From positions 1 to 64,000 of the forward strand of contig JACTNB010000013.1 in assembly GCA_014584345.1 (NCBI GenBank): a stretch of 64,000 bases of DNA. Reading direction: 5' to 3'. A program made the translations under genes and the position numbers. The notes under the pieces were generated by a model. The model had not been told where the DNA came from. It ran no database searches and was given only the letters and a program-made list of their open reading frames with translations. How positions within the stretch are numbered: the stretch's first letter is position 1; each line of letters begins with the position of its first letter. This document shows positions 31,784 through 39,691 of this stretch, piece by piece. Source of the DNA: Planctomycetota bacterium. Lineage in GTDB: Bacteria > Planctomycetota > Planctomycetia > Planctomycetales > Planctomycetaceae.

Positions 31784-34264
31784 ATGATATGTAATCGCAA
31801 TTGGCTCGCCGTCCTCGCATTGTATACGGGAGCACTCTGTGCTTCTTCTGCTTCGGCGACCGATCCGGCGTCGCTTGTCACCAGGGGCGAGGTGTATCGC
31901 ACTCCCGAAGGCCAGAATTTCGCGGCCCTGAGTGTGCAACTCCCCGAGGCACAGGGAACTTCCCGCGAGGCGGAACAAGTTCTGGTGCTGGTCGATACAT
32001 CCGCGAGCCAGGTCGGTTCGTATCGGAAACAGTCGCTGGCGGTGACCAGTCAACTGCTGGAAAAGCTGAGCGGCGAACAGCTCGTAGGAGTGTGGGCGAT
32101 AGATGTCGAGCAGACCGCATTGACCGAGGGGTTGCAGCCGTTGACCAGCGAACTCCGCGCCTCGATAGACCAAACCCTGGCCCGGAGGATCCCGGCAGGG
32201 TCCACGAATCTCGAAGCCGCCTTGCAGGCTGCCTTGAGCCAGTTGGATCCACAACGATCGGCTTCGATCGTCTATATCGGTGATGGTTTCAGCGCGGCCA
32301 GGCTGATTGCTCCGGACGCGCTGCGATCACTGGTGGAAACACTGGCCGAACGGGAAATCCCCGTGATCAGTTATGCATTGGGAGCGCGCACGGATATGCC
32401 CCTGCTGGGCGTTTTGGCCCTGCGGAGTGGTGGCACCGTGCTGATCGAACAACCCGGACAAACGCCAGCCGCCGCTGCCACCGAATTGCAGGCCGCCCTG
32501 GCCGTGCCTGTCTGGTATCCGCACTCCCTGGTGGCAGCGGAATCCTTGCAGTTGGTTCCCTCGGTTGCCGTGCCCGTCCGGTCGGACCGCGAAACGATTT
32601 ATCTGGCCAAGGTTTCCGGGGAAGAAAGTCAAGTCACGCTGCAATTGGGAACTCCTGCCGCGTCGCTTTCCGCAACCTTCGACCTGACACACAACCAAAA
32701 TGGGCATGCCTCGCTGCGAGCCCTGTGGTTGCGTGCTCGGGAAGACAACGGGTTGAGCGTGCCGACCGCTGGCCAAACCGTGATGCAGGCAGCACAGGTG
32801 GAGTTTGAACAACAGGTGGCAGCCCTGCTCGATCAGGCCAACCGGGCCGCGGAAAGCGGTCGGAAGGAACAATCCGTCCAAATTTCCCAGGCGTTACTGC
32901 AACTCGATCCGCGGAACCTTGCCGCCGTGAAGTTGATGCAGGTGCAACAAGTTTCCCTGTTGCAACCCGATGCGGACATTCCACCCATCGTTTCGCAACT
33001 GGATGAGTTAGAACAGCGCACAGGCCCGCCGAGCGACCTGGAACAAAGTATGATCGACCGCTATCGAAATTTGGCCAAGGTGGCGGGGGAACGCCTGAGT
33101 CTGCAGGTGTCCCAGGCGATCGATGAAGCCCGTTTGTTGACTCCGCAGGAACCGGATGCCGCAATCTCCGTGCTGAAAAATGCCCTGGGGACGGTTCGTT
33201 CCGCCGCGGACATCGATCCGGAAATTCGCGCGGAGTTGGATCGTCGCGTCAGTAACGTGATCCTGGAAGTTCGCGCTCGACGGGAACAAATTCAAAGTCA
33301 GCGGGTGCGGTTAGCACAGCAACTGGCCGAACAGGAAGCCCGCCGGCGCGTGGTCGAGGATATGATGCTCGAGGAAGAACGTCTCGAACAATTGATCGAT
33401 CAGGTCCGCTCCCTGTTGAATGATGGCTTCCATGGCGATACGGCGGCTTATGCGGAAGCCGAGGCCGTGGCCCAGGCGGCGGTGGATCTGGCCCCCTTCA
33501 CGGGGGTCGCGAATTCTGCCCGATTCGTGGCGGTGGCGGCAGCCCGGTTGGAGGACGCCCGTTATTTGCGAGACCTGCGATCCGATCGCTTTCTGGAAAC
33601 GCTGACCCAGGTGGAATTCTCGCATGTACCGTTCCCGGATGAACCCCCGGTTCGCTGGCCTTCGGCTCCTGTGTGGAAAGCGCTCACCGAGCGGCGCAAG
33701 GTTTGGGCATCGGTGGATTTGAAGGACGATTCCCCGGCGGAACGTCGCATTCGGACGGCCCTCGACGAAGAAACCGAACTGCAACTGGTGGATACCCCCC
33801 TGCGAGATGCATTGGATATTATCGGGGAACTGCACAACATCACCATTTTCCCGGATGAACGGGCCCTGGAAGACGCCGGGATTTCCACCGACGAGCCGGT
33901 TACGTTGTTCATCTCGGGCGTGAAACTGCGGAGTGCCCTCAAGATTCTGCTGGAAAAACTCCCCGAACCTTTGACATGGGTTGTCGAGGATGAAGTGATG
34001 AAAATCACCACGCAGTTGATTGCCGAGGAAAAAACCGAAACTCGCGTGTACCCCGTCGCCGATCTGGTCATTCCCATTCAGCCCCTGGGCGGGGGTGCCA
34101 TGGGGGGTGGTGGTCTGGTTGGTGGTGCCAACGGCATGGGGGGTGGCATGGGTATGGGTGGTGGCATGGGCGGTGGCGGCATGGGGATGGGCGGTGGCGG
34201 CATGGGATTCTTCAGTATTCCCGCTCCAGCCGTGGATGCCTCCGCAAAAAAAAACCTGAATTAA
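31784..34264 (+). CDS. Exported VWA-domain protein with STN-like domain and Gly/Met tail
   Basis: An 826-residue exported protein. Order: signal peptide (1-25), VWA domain (about 60-225) with an intact MIDAS DTSAS at 71-75, a linker, a long helical region rich in Gln/Glu/Arg (about 320-600, likely coiled coil), an STN/secretin-N0-like domain (about 655-745; LVDTPLRDALDIIGELHNIT, LRSALKILLEKLPEPLTWVV), and a Gly/Met-rich tail of repeated GMGGG units (about 769-812) before FFSIPAPAVD. STN domains bind partners in secretins and TonB receptors, so this could dock a VWA sensor to a secretin (inference). An intrinsic terminator follows. Confidence 0.82.
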   Translation: MICNRNWLAVLALYTGALCASSASATDPASLVTRGEVYRTPEGQNFAALSVQLPEAQGTSREAEQVLVLVDTSASQVGSYRKQSLAVTSQLLEKLSGEQLVGVWAIDVEQTALTEGLQPLTSELRASIDQTLARRIPAGSTNLEAALQAALSQLDPQRSASIVYIGDGFSAARLIAPDALRSLVETLAEREIPVISYALGARTDMPLLGVLALRSGGTVLIEQPGQTPAAAATELQAALAVPVWYPHSLVAAESLQLVPSVAVPVRSDRETIYLAKVSGEESQVTLQLGTPAASLSATFDLTHNQNGHASLRALWLRAREDNGLSVPTAGQTVMQAAQVEFEQQVAALLDQANRAAESGRKEQSVQISQALLQLDPRNLAAVKLMQVQQVSLLQPDADIPPIVSQLDELEQRTGPPSDLEQSMIDRYRNLAKVAGERLSLQVSQAIDEARLLTPQEPDAAISVLKNALGTVRSAADIDPEIRAELDRRVSNVILEVRARREQIQSQRVRLAQQLAEQEARRRVVEDMMLEEERLEQLIDQVRSLLNDGFHGDTAAYAEAEAVAQAAVDLAPFTGVANSARFVAVAAARLEDARYLRDLRSDRFLETLTQVEFSHVPFPDEPPVRWPSAPVWKALTERRKVWASVDLKDDSPAERRIRTALDEETELQLVDTPLRDALDIIGELHNITIFPDERALEDAGISTDEPVTLFISGVKLRSALKILLEKLPEPLTWVVEDEVMKITTQLIAEEKTETRVYPVADLVIPIQPLGGGAMGGGGLVGGANGMGGGMGMGGGMGGGGMGMGGGGMGFFSIPAPAVDASAKKNLN

Positions 34265-34323
34265 AGGAAGTTCGCCGCGCGGCCCCTGCCGCGGATACAA
34301 CATGCCTGCCGTGGAAAATTGAA

Positions 34324-34356
34324 CGACTCAAGCCGTTTTGGGCTCGAGTCGTTTTT
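34324..34356 (+). terminator. Intrinsic terminator after VWA gene
   Basis: Stem CGACTCAAGCC/GGCTCGAGTCG with one mismatch, loop GTTTTG, followed by TTTTT. It is 60 bp after the stop and before the next plus-strand gene. Confidence 0.88.
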
Positions 34357-34470
34357 CATTTGCCCCGTTTGTTGTTGGCCCGTGTTGTTCCCGCGCAGTT
34401 CGGTCCCAGTTATGCAGTCGATTCCCTGTCTGGGCAAGCGGGCTGGTTCTGCCAGGTGACGGACAATCCG

Positions 34471-35775
34471 ATGCCACAGCCTCCCCCCGCGGAACAGGAA
34501 TTCGATCCGCTGAAGTTGTTGCACACGGTTCCTCCCGAGGAGTTGTGGAGCCGCTATTTCGAAACGCCCCGCGCGGGCGAGGAAGTGCGCCGGATCGTGC
34601 AACGCTTGCATCGCGACAAGCAGCATGCCCATGTGATAGCGGCTCTGCGTGCCGCCCTGCTGGCAGGTCAGCCCGAACCCTGGATGTACGAAGTTCTCGC
34701 CCTGTCGATGGAAATCCAGGGCGCCCCCAAAAAGGAGGTGGAGCGAATCTTGTTGTCCGCGATCGACTTCAATGCCCTGGATGTTGGCAATCTGCTCGGG
34801 TCGGCGGCTTATCTGGTCCGCCTGGGAGCCCCTGCCCAGGCATTGAAACTGTACCGCCAGGTCTCGCAACTGGAGCCCAGTCGCCCGGAGCCCTACCTGC
34901 TGGGGAGCAAGCTGGCGGATAAACTCAAGGACGTGGACGCGATCGTGTGGTCGTGCACCGGGGTGTTGACTTATTACTGGTTCGACGACTATCAAAAGCA
35001 GCATCAGGATGCCATCGGGTTGCTCCGTAGTTGGCAGTTAAACCTCGAAAAAGGGGGAGAAACCGAGCGTGTCCACGAACTGGAACTGGCCTTGAAGCAG
35101 GCGTTGTGGCGCGATCTGCAAATCCGGCTGGTCTGGTCGGGAGAGGCCGATCTCGATTTGATTGTGCATGAACCGCTGGGAACCGTCTGTTCGTTTGCCG
35201 ATCGCTACACCCAGAGTGGAGGGGCCTTGCTGCACGAAGGGGCCGGTCCCAATCAGGCCAACTGTTATGAAGAATATGTGTGTGCCTACGCGGCGGCCGG
35301 GTATTACGTGGTGCATGTGGAGCATGTGAGCGGCAAGATCGTGGGGAATCGGGCGCGACTGGAAGTCACCCGCTATGCGGGGCGCGAACACGAACAAAAA
35401 GACGTGATTCCCATCGTGTTCGATGAACGAGTCAAGAAGTATCGCATTTCCCTGCATCAGGGCCGCCGCACGGAAAAGACACCCGTGTTCACGCCTCTTC
35501 CGCAATCGACCTCTGCCCGAAAACGGCAGACGCAACAAACATTGGCGCAGTTGCGGCACGAAATGGTCCAGTCGAAGCCCTGGTTGAATCAATTGCGGCA
35601 GAATCCCGTGGGGGCCGTGGGCTACACGCCTCAAGTTGCCACGGTTTCCTCGGGTGTGAATTTGACGGCACAGGCCACGATCTCCGCCGATCGCCGCTAT
35701 GTACGCATTGGCCTGCAACCGACACTCACCCAGGTGACGGATGTCTTCACATTCAGTTTTGCCGGTAGCCGCTAA
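34471..35775 (+). CDS. Helical-repeat protein with DUF2135/YfaP-like domain
   Basis: A 434-residue protein without signal peptide. The N-terminal half (about 10-200) looks like TPR-type helical repeats (ALKLYRQVSQLEPSRPEPYL). The domain at about 219-310 (LVWSGEADLDLIVHEPLGTV, SGGALLHEGAGPN, GYYVVHVEHVSG) resembles DUF2135/YfaP, where a D-L-H-V-x-x-P-x-G core is typical; here it is DLDLIVHEPLG. I start at ATG 34471, after the terminator and with AGGTGACGG upstream; the frame is open to a TTG at 34360. YfaP-like domains often occur with VWA proteins, matching the neighbour. Confidence 0.65.
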   Translation: MPQPPPAEQEFDPLKLLHTVPPEELWSRYFETPRAGEEVRRIVQRLHRDKQHAHVIAALRAALLAGQPEPWMYEVLALSMEIQGAPKKEVERILLSAIDFNALDVGNLLGSAAYLVRLGAPAQALKLYRQVSQLEPSRPEPYLLGSKLADKLKDVDAIVWSCTGVLTYYWFDDYQKQHQDAIGLLRSWQLNLEKGGETERVHELELALKQALWRDLQIRLVWSGEADLDLIVHEPLGTVCSFADRYTQSGGALLHEGAGPNQANCYEEYVCAYAAAGYYVVHVEHVSGKIVGNRARLEVTRYAGREHEQKDVIPIVFDERVKKYRISLHQGRRTEKTPVFTPLPQSTSARKRQTQQTLAQLRHEMVQSKPWLNQLRQNPVGAVGYTPQVATVSSGVNLTAQATISADRRYVRIGLQPTLTQVTDVFTFSFAGSR

Positions 35776-35828
35776 GGAATTCCTGTTCCGACTCCCTTAC
35801 GCTCTCGGTTTGTTTTTCCGCACGTGCG

Positions 35829-35999
35829 AATAGCCGCGCCCGCGAGGAAGCGGGCCACACGGGCGCATCATTTCGCAAAACACTCGTTCGACACGGAGTC
35901 CACTTAAGTTGAGGACCACACGAAGCGAGCGGCTCCACCCGATCCCGTTTCCTCACGAGCGCGGTTCGTTTGTCGAAGTCCGCAATCCTGTATTATTGA
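35829..35999 (+). repeat. Interspersed element, copy 4 (degenerate, left flank missing)
   Basis: Starts TAGCCGCGCCCGCGAGGAAG, has a diverged centre sharing TCCACTTAAGT with copy 5, a decayed right arm CCGTTTCCTCACGAGCGCGG, and the right flank TGTCGAAGTCCGCAATCCTG ending ATTATTGA. It lies between two plus-strand genes. Confidence 0.75.
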
Positions 36000-36253
36000 C
36001 CGGACGGAACATTCGGGCGTGCCGGGAGTAGGACGTCCGATAGTACCCTCTGGATTTGGACTGTCTCCGAAATCTCGCTATGCTGACGGGTCGTGAACGC
36101 ACGCCGATTTCCCCAGTCCCATCCCCCAGGACCGAGCCGCGTGGTATTTTCCGTGAAGTTCGTCTCCACTGGTGCGGGATATCTGGCGTGGAGGCCGGTT
36201 GTCATCAGGGGGAATGATCCGGTAACCTGTTCCGGGAAGGAGGAACACGACAA

Positions 36254-37993
36254 ATGAAACGCAGACAATTCCTTTCGGAATGCGGCCTGGTCGGTTCCGC
36301 TGTATTGTCCCCCGTGCTGTTGCAGGCAATGGAGTCCCCCGCCTGTCGCCCGGAACTTGGCCGGGAGCTAATATGCGATGTGGCGGTGATCGGTGGCGGT
36401 CTGGGGGGATGCGCGGCGGCCTTGGCGGCGTGCCGGAATGGGGCGACCGTCGTATTAACCGAACCGACCGACTGGCTAGGGGGGCAGGTTTCGCAGCAAG
36501 CCGTTCCACCGGACGAGCATGCGTGGATCGAATCGTTCGGTCGCACGGCGAGTTATGCCCGTTTTCGCGATCAGGTTCGAGAGTATTACCGCCGGAACTA
36601 TCCGCTCACGGAGCAGGCCCGGGCGAAACCGAATCTGAACCCCGGCAACGGGAGTGTTTCGCGTCTGTGTCATGAACCAGCCGTGGCTGTTGCGGTATTG
36701 CAGGAGCTGCTGGCTGCCGAAATCAGCCGGGGACGTTTGCGTGTGCTGCTGAACACCGAACCGGCCCACTGTGACACCGAAGGCGATCGCGTGTGCGCGG
36801 TCTCTTGCCGGAACCGGGACTGGGACTCGCCCCGACTACTGCAGGCTGCCTATTTCGTGGATGCCAGCGAGGAGGGAGATCTGCTCAAGCTGTCCGGGAC
36901 GGAATATGTCCTGGGGGCGGAGTCCCGGCGCGTGACCCATGAGGAACATGCTCCCGACGAGGCCCAACCGGGGAATATCCAGGCATTGACGTGGTGCTTC
37001 GTGGTGGACCATCTGGCGGGAGAGGATCACACGATCGACAAGCCGACGATGTACGAGTTCTGGAAGAATCACGAGCCCGCCTTGACTCCTCCCTGGTCGG
37101 GCAAACTGCTCGACCTGGCCTACTCCAGCCCGCGCGACCTGCAACGCCGGGAGTTGGCGTTTCTGCCTTCGCCAGCGGTGGGCCAACCCGCGAAGACCAG
37201 CGCGTTGAACCTGTGGTTGTATCGTCGCCTGATCGATCGCGACAATTTTCAGCCGGGCGTGTATGCCAGCGATCTGACGGTCGTCAACTGGCCCCAGAAC
37301 GATTATATGCTGGGTAACATTACGGACGTTTCCGCGGAGGAACGGAGCAGACATCTCGAACAGGCGCGGCAGTTGAGTCTTTCCGTGTTGTACTGGTTGC
37401 AGACCGAGGCCCCTCGACCAGATGGGGGACAGGGCTGGAAAGGCCTGCGATTGCGACCGGATATCGTGGGGACGCGGGATGGCCTGGCGAAGTATCCCTA
37501 CATCCGGGAATCCCGCCGCATCAAGGCCGAGTTCACCGTGACCGAACAGGATCTGACAACCTCCGCGCGCCAAGCCGCCCCGGATGCGAACCATGCGGGC
37601 AGACACTTGCTGGCGCGTCAATTCCCGGACAGCGTGGGGATCGGGTATTACCATCTCGATCTGCACCCCAGCACTGGTGGAAACAATTACATCGATACAG
37701 CCAGTGTACCATTCCAGATTCCCCTGGGGGCTTTGATTCCCCAGCGGATGGAGAACCTGATTCCCGGATGCAAGAACATCGGCACGACGCATCTTTCGAA
37801 CGGTTGTTATCGCTTGCATCCCGTGGAGTGGTCCATCGGCGAGGCGGCGGGCAGTCTGTGCGCCCAGGCGTTGCAGACGCGTACGACTCCCCGGGCGATC
37901 CGCAATACGCCCCGGCAACTCGCGGAATTCCAGAAACTGTTGCAGGGGCAGGGAGTTGAACTTGACTGGTCCGCCCTGGGAACGATCACCTGA
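36254..37993 (+). CDS. Exported FAD-dependent oxidoreductase (FAD_oxidored family)
   Basis: A 579-residue protein. The N-terminus MKRRQFLSECGLVGSAVLSP is Tat-like (RRxFL). The FAD site is DVAVIGGGLGGCAAALAACR, followed by LTEPTDWLGGQVSQQAVPPDEH and VDASEEGDLLKLSGTEYVLG, typical of PF12831. C-terminal GCKNIGTTHLSNGCYRLHPVEW closes the flavin domain. Substrate unknown; relatives act on exported compounds, often sugars. GGAAGGAGG precedes the ATG. It heads a plus-strand series with a DUF1501 and a DUF1549/DUF1553 gene. Confidence 0.88.
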   Translation: MKRRQFLSECGLVGSAVLSPVLLQAMESPACRPELGRELICDVAVIGGGLGGCAAALAACRNGATVVLTEPTDWLGGQVSQQAVPPDEHAWIESFGRTASYARFRDQVREYYRRNYPLTEQARAKPNLNPGNGSVSRLCHEPAVAVAVLQELLAAEISRGRLRVLLNTEPAHCDTEGDRVCAVSCRNRDWDSPRLLQAAYFVDASEEGDLLKLSGTEYVLGAESRRVTHEEHAPDEAQPGNIQALTWCFVVDHLAGEDHTIDKPTMYEFWKNHEPALTPPWSGKLLDLAYSSPRDLQRRELAFLPSPAVGQPAKTSALNLWLYRRLIDRDNFQPGVYASDLTVVNWPQNDYMLGNITDVSAEERSRHLEQARQLSLSVLYWLQTEAPRPDGGQGWKGLRLRPDIVGTRDGLAKYPYIRESRRIKAEFTVTEQDLTTSARQAAPDANHAGRHLLARQFPDSVGIGYYHLDLHPSTGGNNYIDTASVPFQIPLGALIPQRMENLIPGCKNIGTTHLSNGCYRLHPVEWSIGEAAGSLCAQALQTRTTPRAIRNTPRQLAEFQKLLQGQGVELDWSALGTIT

Positions 37994-38217
37994 GGGAACT
38001 TCCGGGCGTGCCGATTCCCGCTGGCTGACCAGCGGGTCCCGTGTGCCTCCCGGCGGAAAATCGTTTCGTGTTGGACAAATCCCCCTGTTTCCGTCAACAA
38101 TAAACATAAACAGGCGGTAATGGAACGAAATAGCGCGCTGCGGAAGCAAGGGTCGCCGCCCCGAATTGGTTTGGGAAGACAAAGGCGTCAATAGAGTTGT
38201 TGGACAAGGAGCATGCC

Positions 38218-39603
38218 GTGTTGCGGTTAACCGGTCAAGGGGTGGCTCACACGTGTGACGGTGTCACGCGGCGAGATTTTCTGGAAGTGGGATCGCTGGG
38301 GGCGATCGGTCTGTCGCTGACCGAGATGCTGGCCGCGGAGCAGGCGTTCGCGGCAACAGAGGCGGGAAAGTCCGCGGACAAGCGTTCCTGCATCATGATA
38401 TTCAATCTGGGCGCCCCGAGTCAGTTGGATACGTTCGACATGAAGCCCGATGCGCCGGCGGAAGTTCGCGGGCCCTTCAAGCCAATCAGCACCCGTTCGT
38501 CCGAGATTCAGATCTCCGAAATCCTGCCCCGTCATGCGGAAGTGGCCGACAAGTTTTCGCTGGTTCGCAGTTGCTATCACACGGCGGCCGCGGTGCATGA
38601 CGCGGGTTGGCAGATGATGCAAACAGGTCGCCAATTCACGGGTGGGATCAACTATCCCCATGCGGGGGCGGTGTTGAGCTATCTGAAGGGACGCCGGAGC
38701 GATTTACCCCCGTTTGTGGTGTTGCCCCAACTCATGGGGCGAGGAGGCGGGAATTTGCCGAACGGGCAGGCGGGCGGGTTTCTGGGGAAGGCCCACGACC
38801 CCTTTTCACTGATGGCCGATCCATCCCAACCGGATTTCAAAGTGCCGAATCTGCTGCCTCCCAGCGAGATTGGAGAAGCGCGGCTGGACCGCCGCAAGCG
38901 GCTGCGAACCATCGTGGACGAAACCGTTGCCCAATTCGAAGCCAGTGACGACGCCCGGCTGTTGAACGAGAATTTTCAGGCTGCGTATCGTCTGATGACC
39001 AGTCCACAAGCCCGCTCGGCCTTCGATTTGTCGTTGGAGCCGAACCATGTCCGCGAGCGGTACGGCATGACGCGGTTTGGGCAGTGTTGTCTGTTGGCGC
39101 GGCGGTTGATCGAAGCCGGGGTTCGATTTGTCACGATCAACACGTTCCTGACGGTCTTCGATGAAATTACCTGGGACATTCATGGCAGCAAGCCGTTCAC
39201 GAGTATTGCGGGGATGAAGGACATCGTGGCTCCACTGTACGACCGGGGCTATGCCGCGCTGATCGAGGATCTTGATCAACGGGGCATGCTGGAAGAGACG
39301 CTGGTCTGCAATCTGGCGGAATTTGGTCGCACGCCCAAGGTGAACCCTGCCGGAGGCCGCGATCACTGGCCGCAGTGCTTTACCGTCTATTTTGCGGGAG
39401 GAGGCGTCCAGGGCGGTCGGGTGATTGGCCGCAGTGACGCCATCGGAGCCGTCCCGGCGGAGCGTCCCGCGCCTCCATCGGATGTGGTGGGAACGATCTT
39501 TCACAGCCTGGGACTGGACCCGAAAATCGAACTCCCCGGTCCGGGCAAGCGTCCCTTCCCCTTGATCGAGTTTGGAGCCGCGCCGATTCGCGAATTATTT
39601 TAA
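38218..39603 (+). CDS. DUF1501 protein
   Basis: A 461-residue protein of the DUF1501 family (alkaline-phosphatase-like fold in related proteins). It begins with GTG 38218 (LRLTGQGVAHTCDGVTRRDFL), which has AAGGAG at good spacing. The Tat signal TRRDFLEVGSLGAIGLSL points to folded export. Further family marks: IFNLGAPSQLDTFDMKPDAP, CYHTAAAVHDAGWQMMQTGR, EFGRTPKVNPAGGRDHWPQC. DUF1501 genes usually sit next to DUF1549/DUF1553 cytochrome genes, as here, but commonly after them rather than before. Biochemical role unknown. Confidence 0.9.
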   Translation: MLRLTGQGVAHTCDGVTRRDFLEVGSLGAIGLSLTEMLAAEQAFAATEAGKSADKRSCIMIFNLGAPSQLDTFDMKPDAPAEVRGPFKPISTRSSEIQISEILPRHAEVADKFSLVRSCYHTAAAVHDAGWQMMQTGRQFTGGINYPHAGAVLSYLKGRRSDLPPFVVLPQLMGRGGGNLPNGQAGGFLGKAHDPFSLMADPSQPDFKVPNLLPPSEIGEARLDRRKRLRTIVDETVAQFEASDDARLLNENFQAAYRLMTSPQARSAFDLSLEPNHVRERYGMTRFGQCCLLARRLIEAGVRFVTINTFLTVFDEITWDIHGSKPFTSIAGMKDIVAPLYDRGYAALIEDLDQRGMLEETLVCNLAEFGRTPKVNPAGGRDHWPQCFTVYFAGGGVQGGRVIGRSDAIGAVPAERPAPPSDVVGTIFHSLGLDPKIELPGPGKRPFPLIEFGAAPIRELF

Positions 39604-39691
39604 TCGGTTCCTGTCTGTCCGGCCGCTTTTTCAACGGCCACAGAGGGAATCGCCGAGTCCGTAAGGTCACGTTTTAGGGGTCTTTTGGGTT

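Noticed and set aside
34090..34215. Possible CRISPR-like array in the repeated GGTGGCATGGG units
   Set aside because: The units are short, without spacers, and in frame with the coding sequence, giving a Gly/Met-rich protein tail.
34360..34470. N-terminal extension of the DUF2135-like protein from a TTG start
   Set aside because: The extension begins 4 bp after the T-run of a strong terminator, lacks a ribosome binding site and looks non-coding; ATG 34471 fits better.
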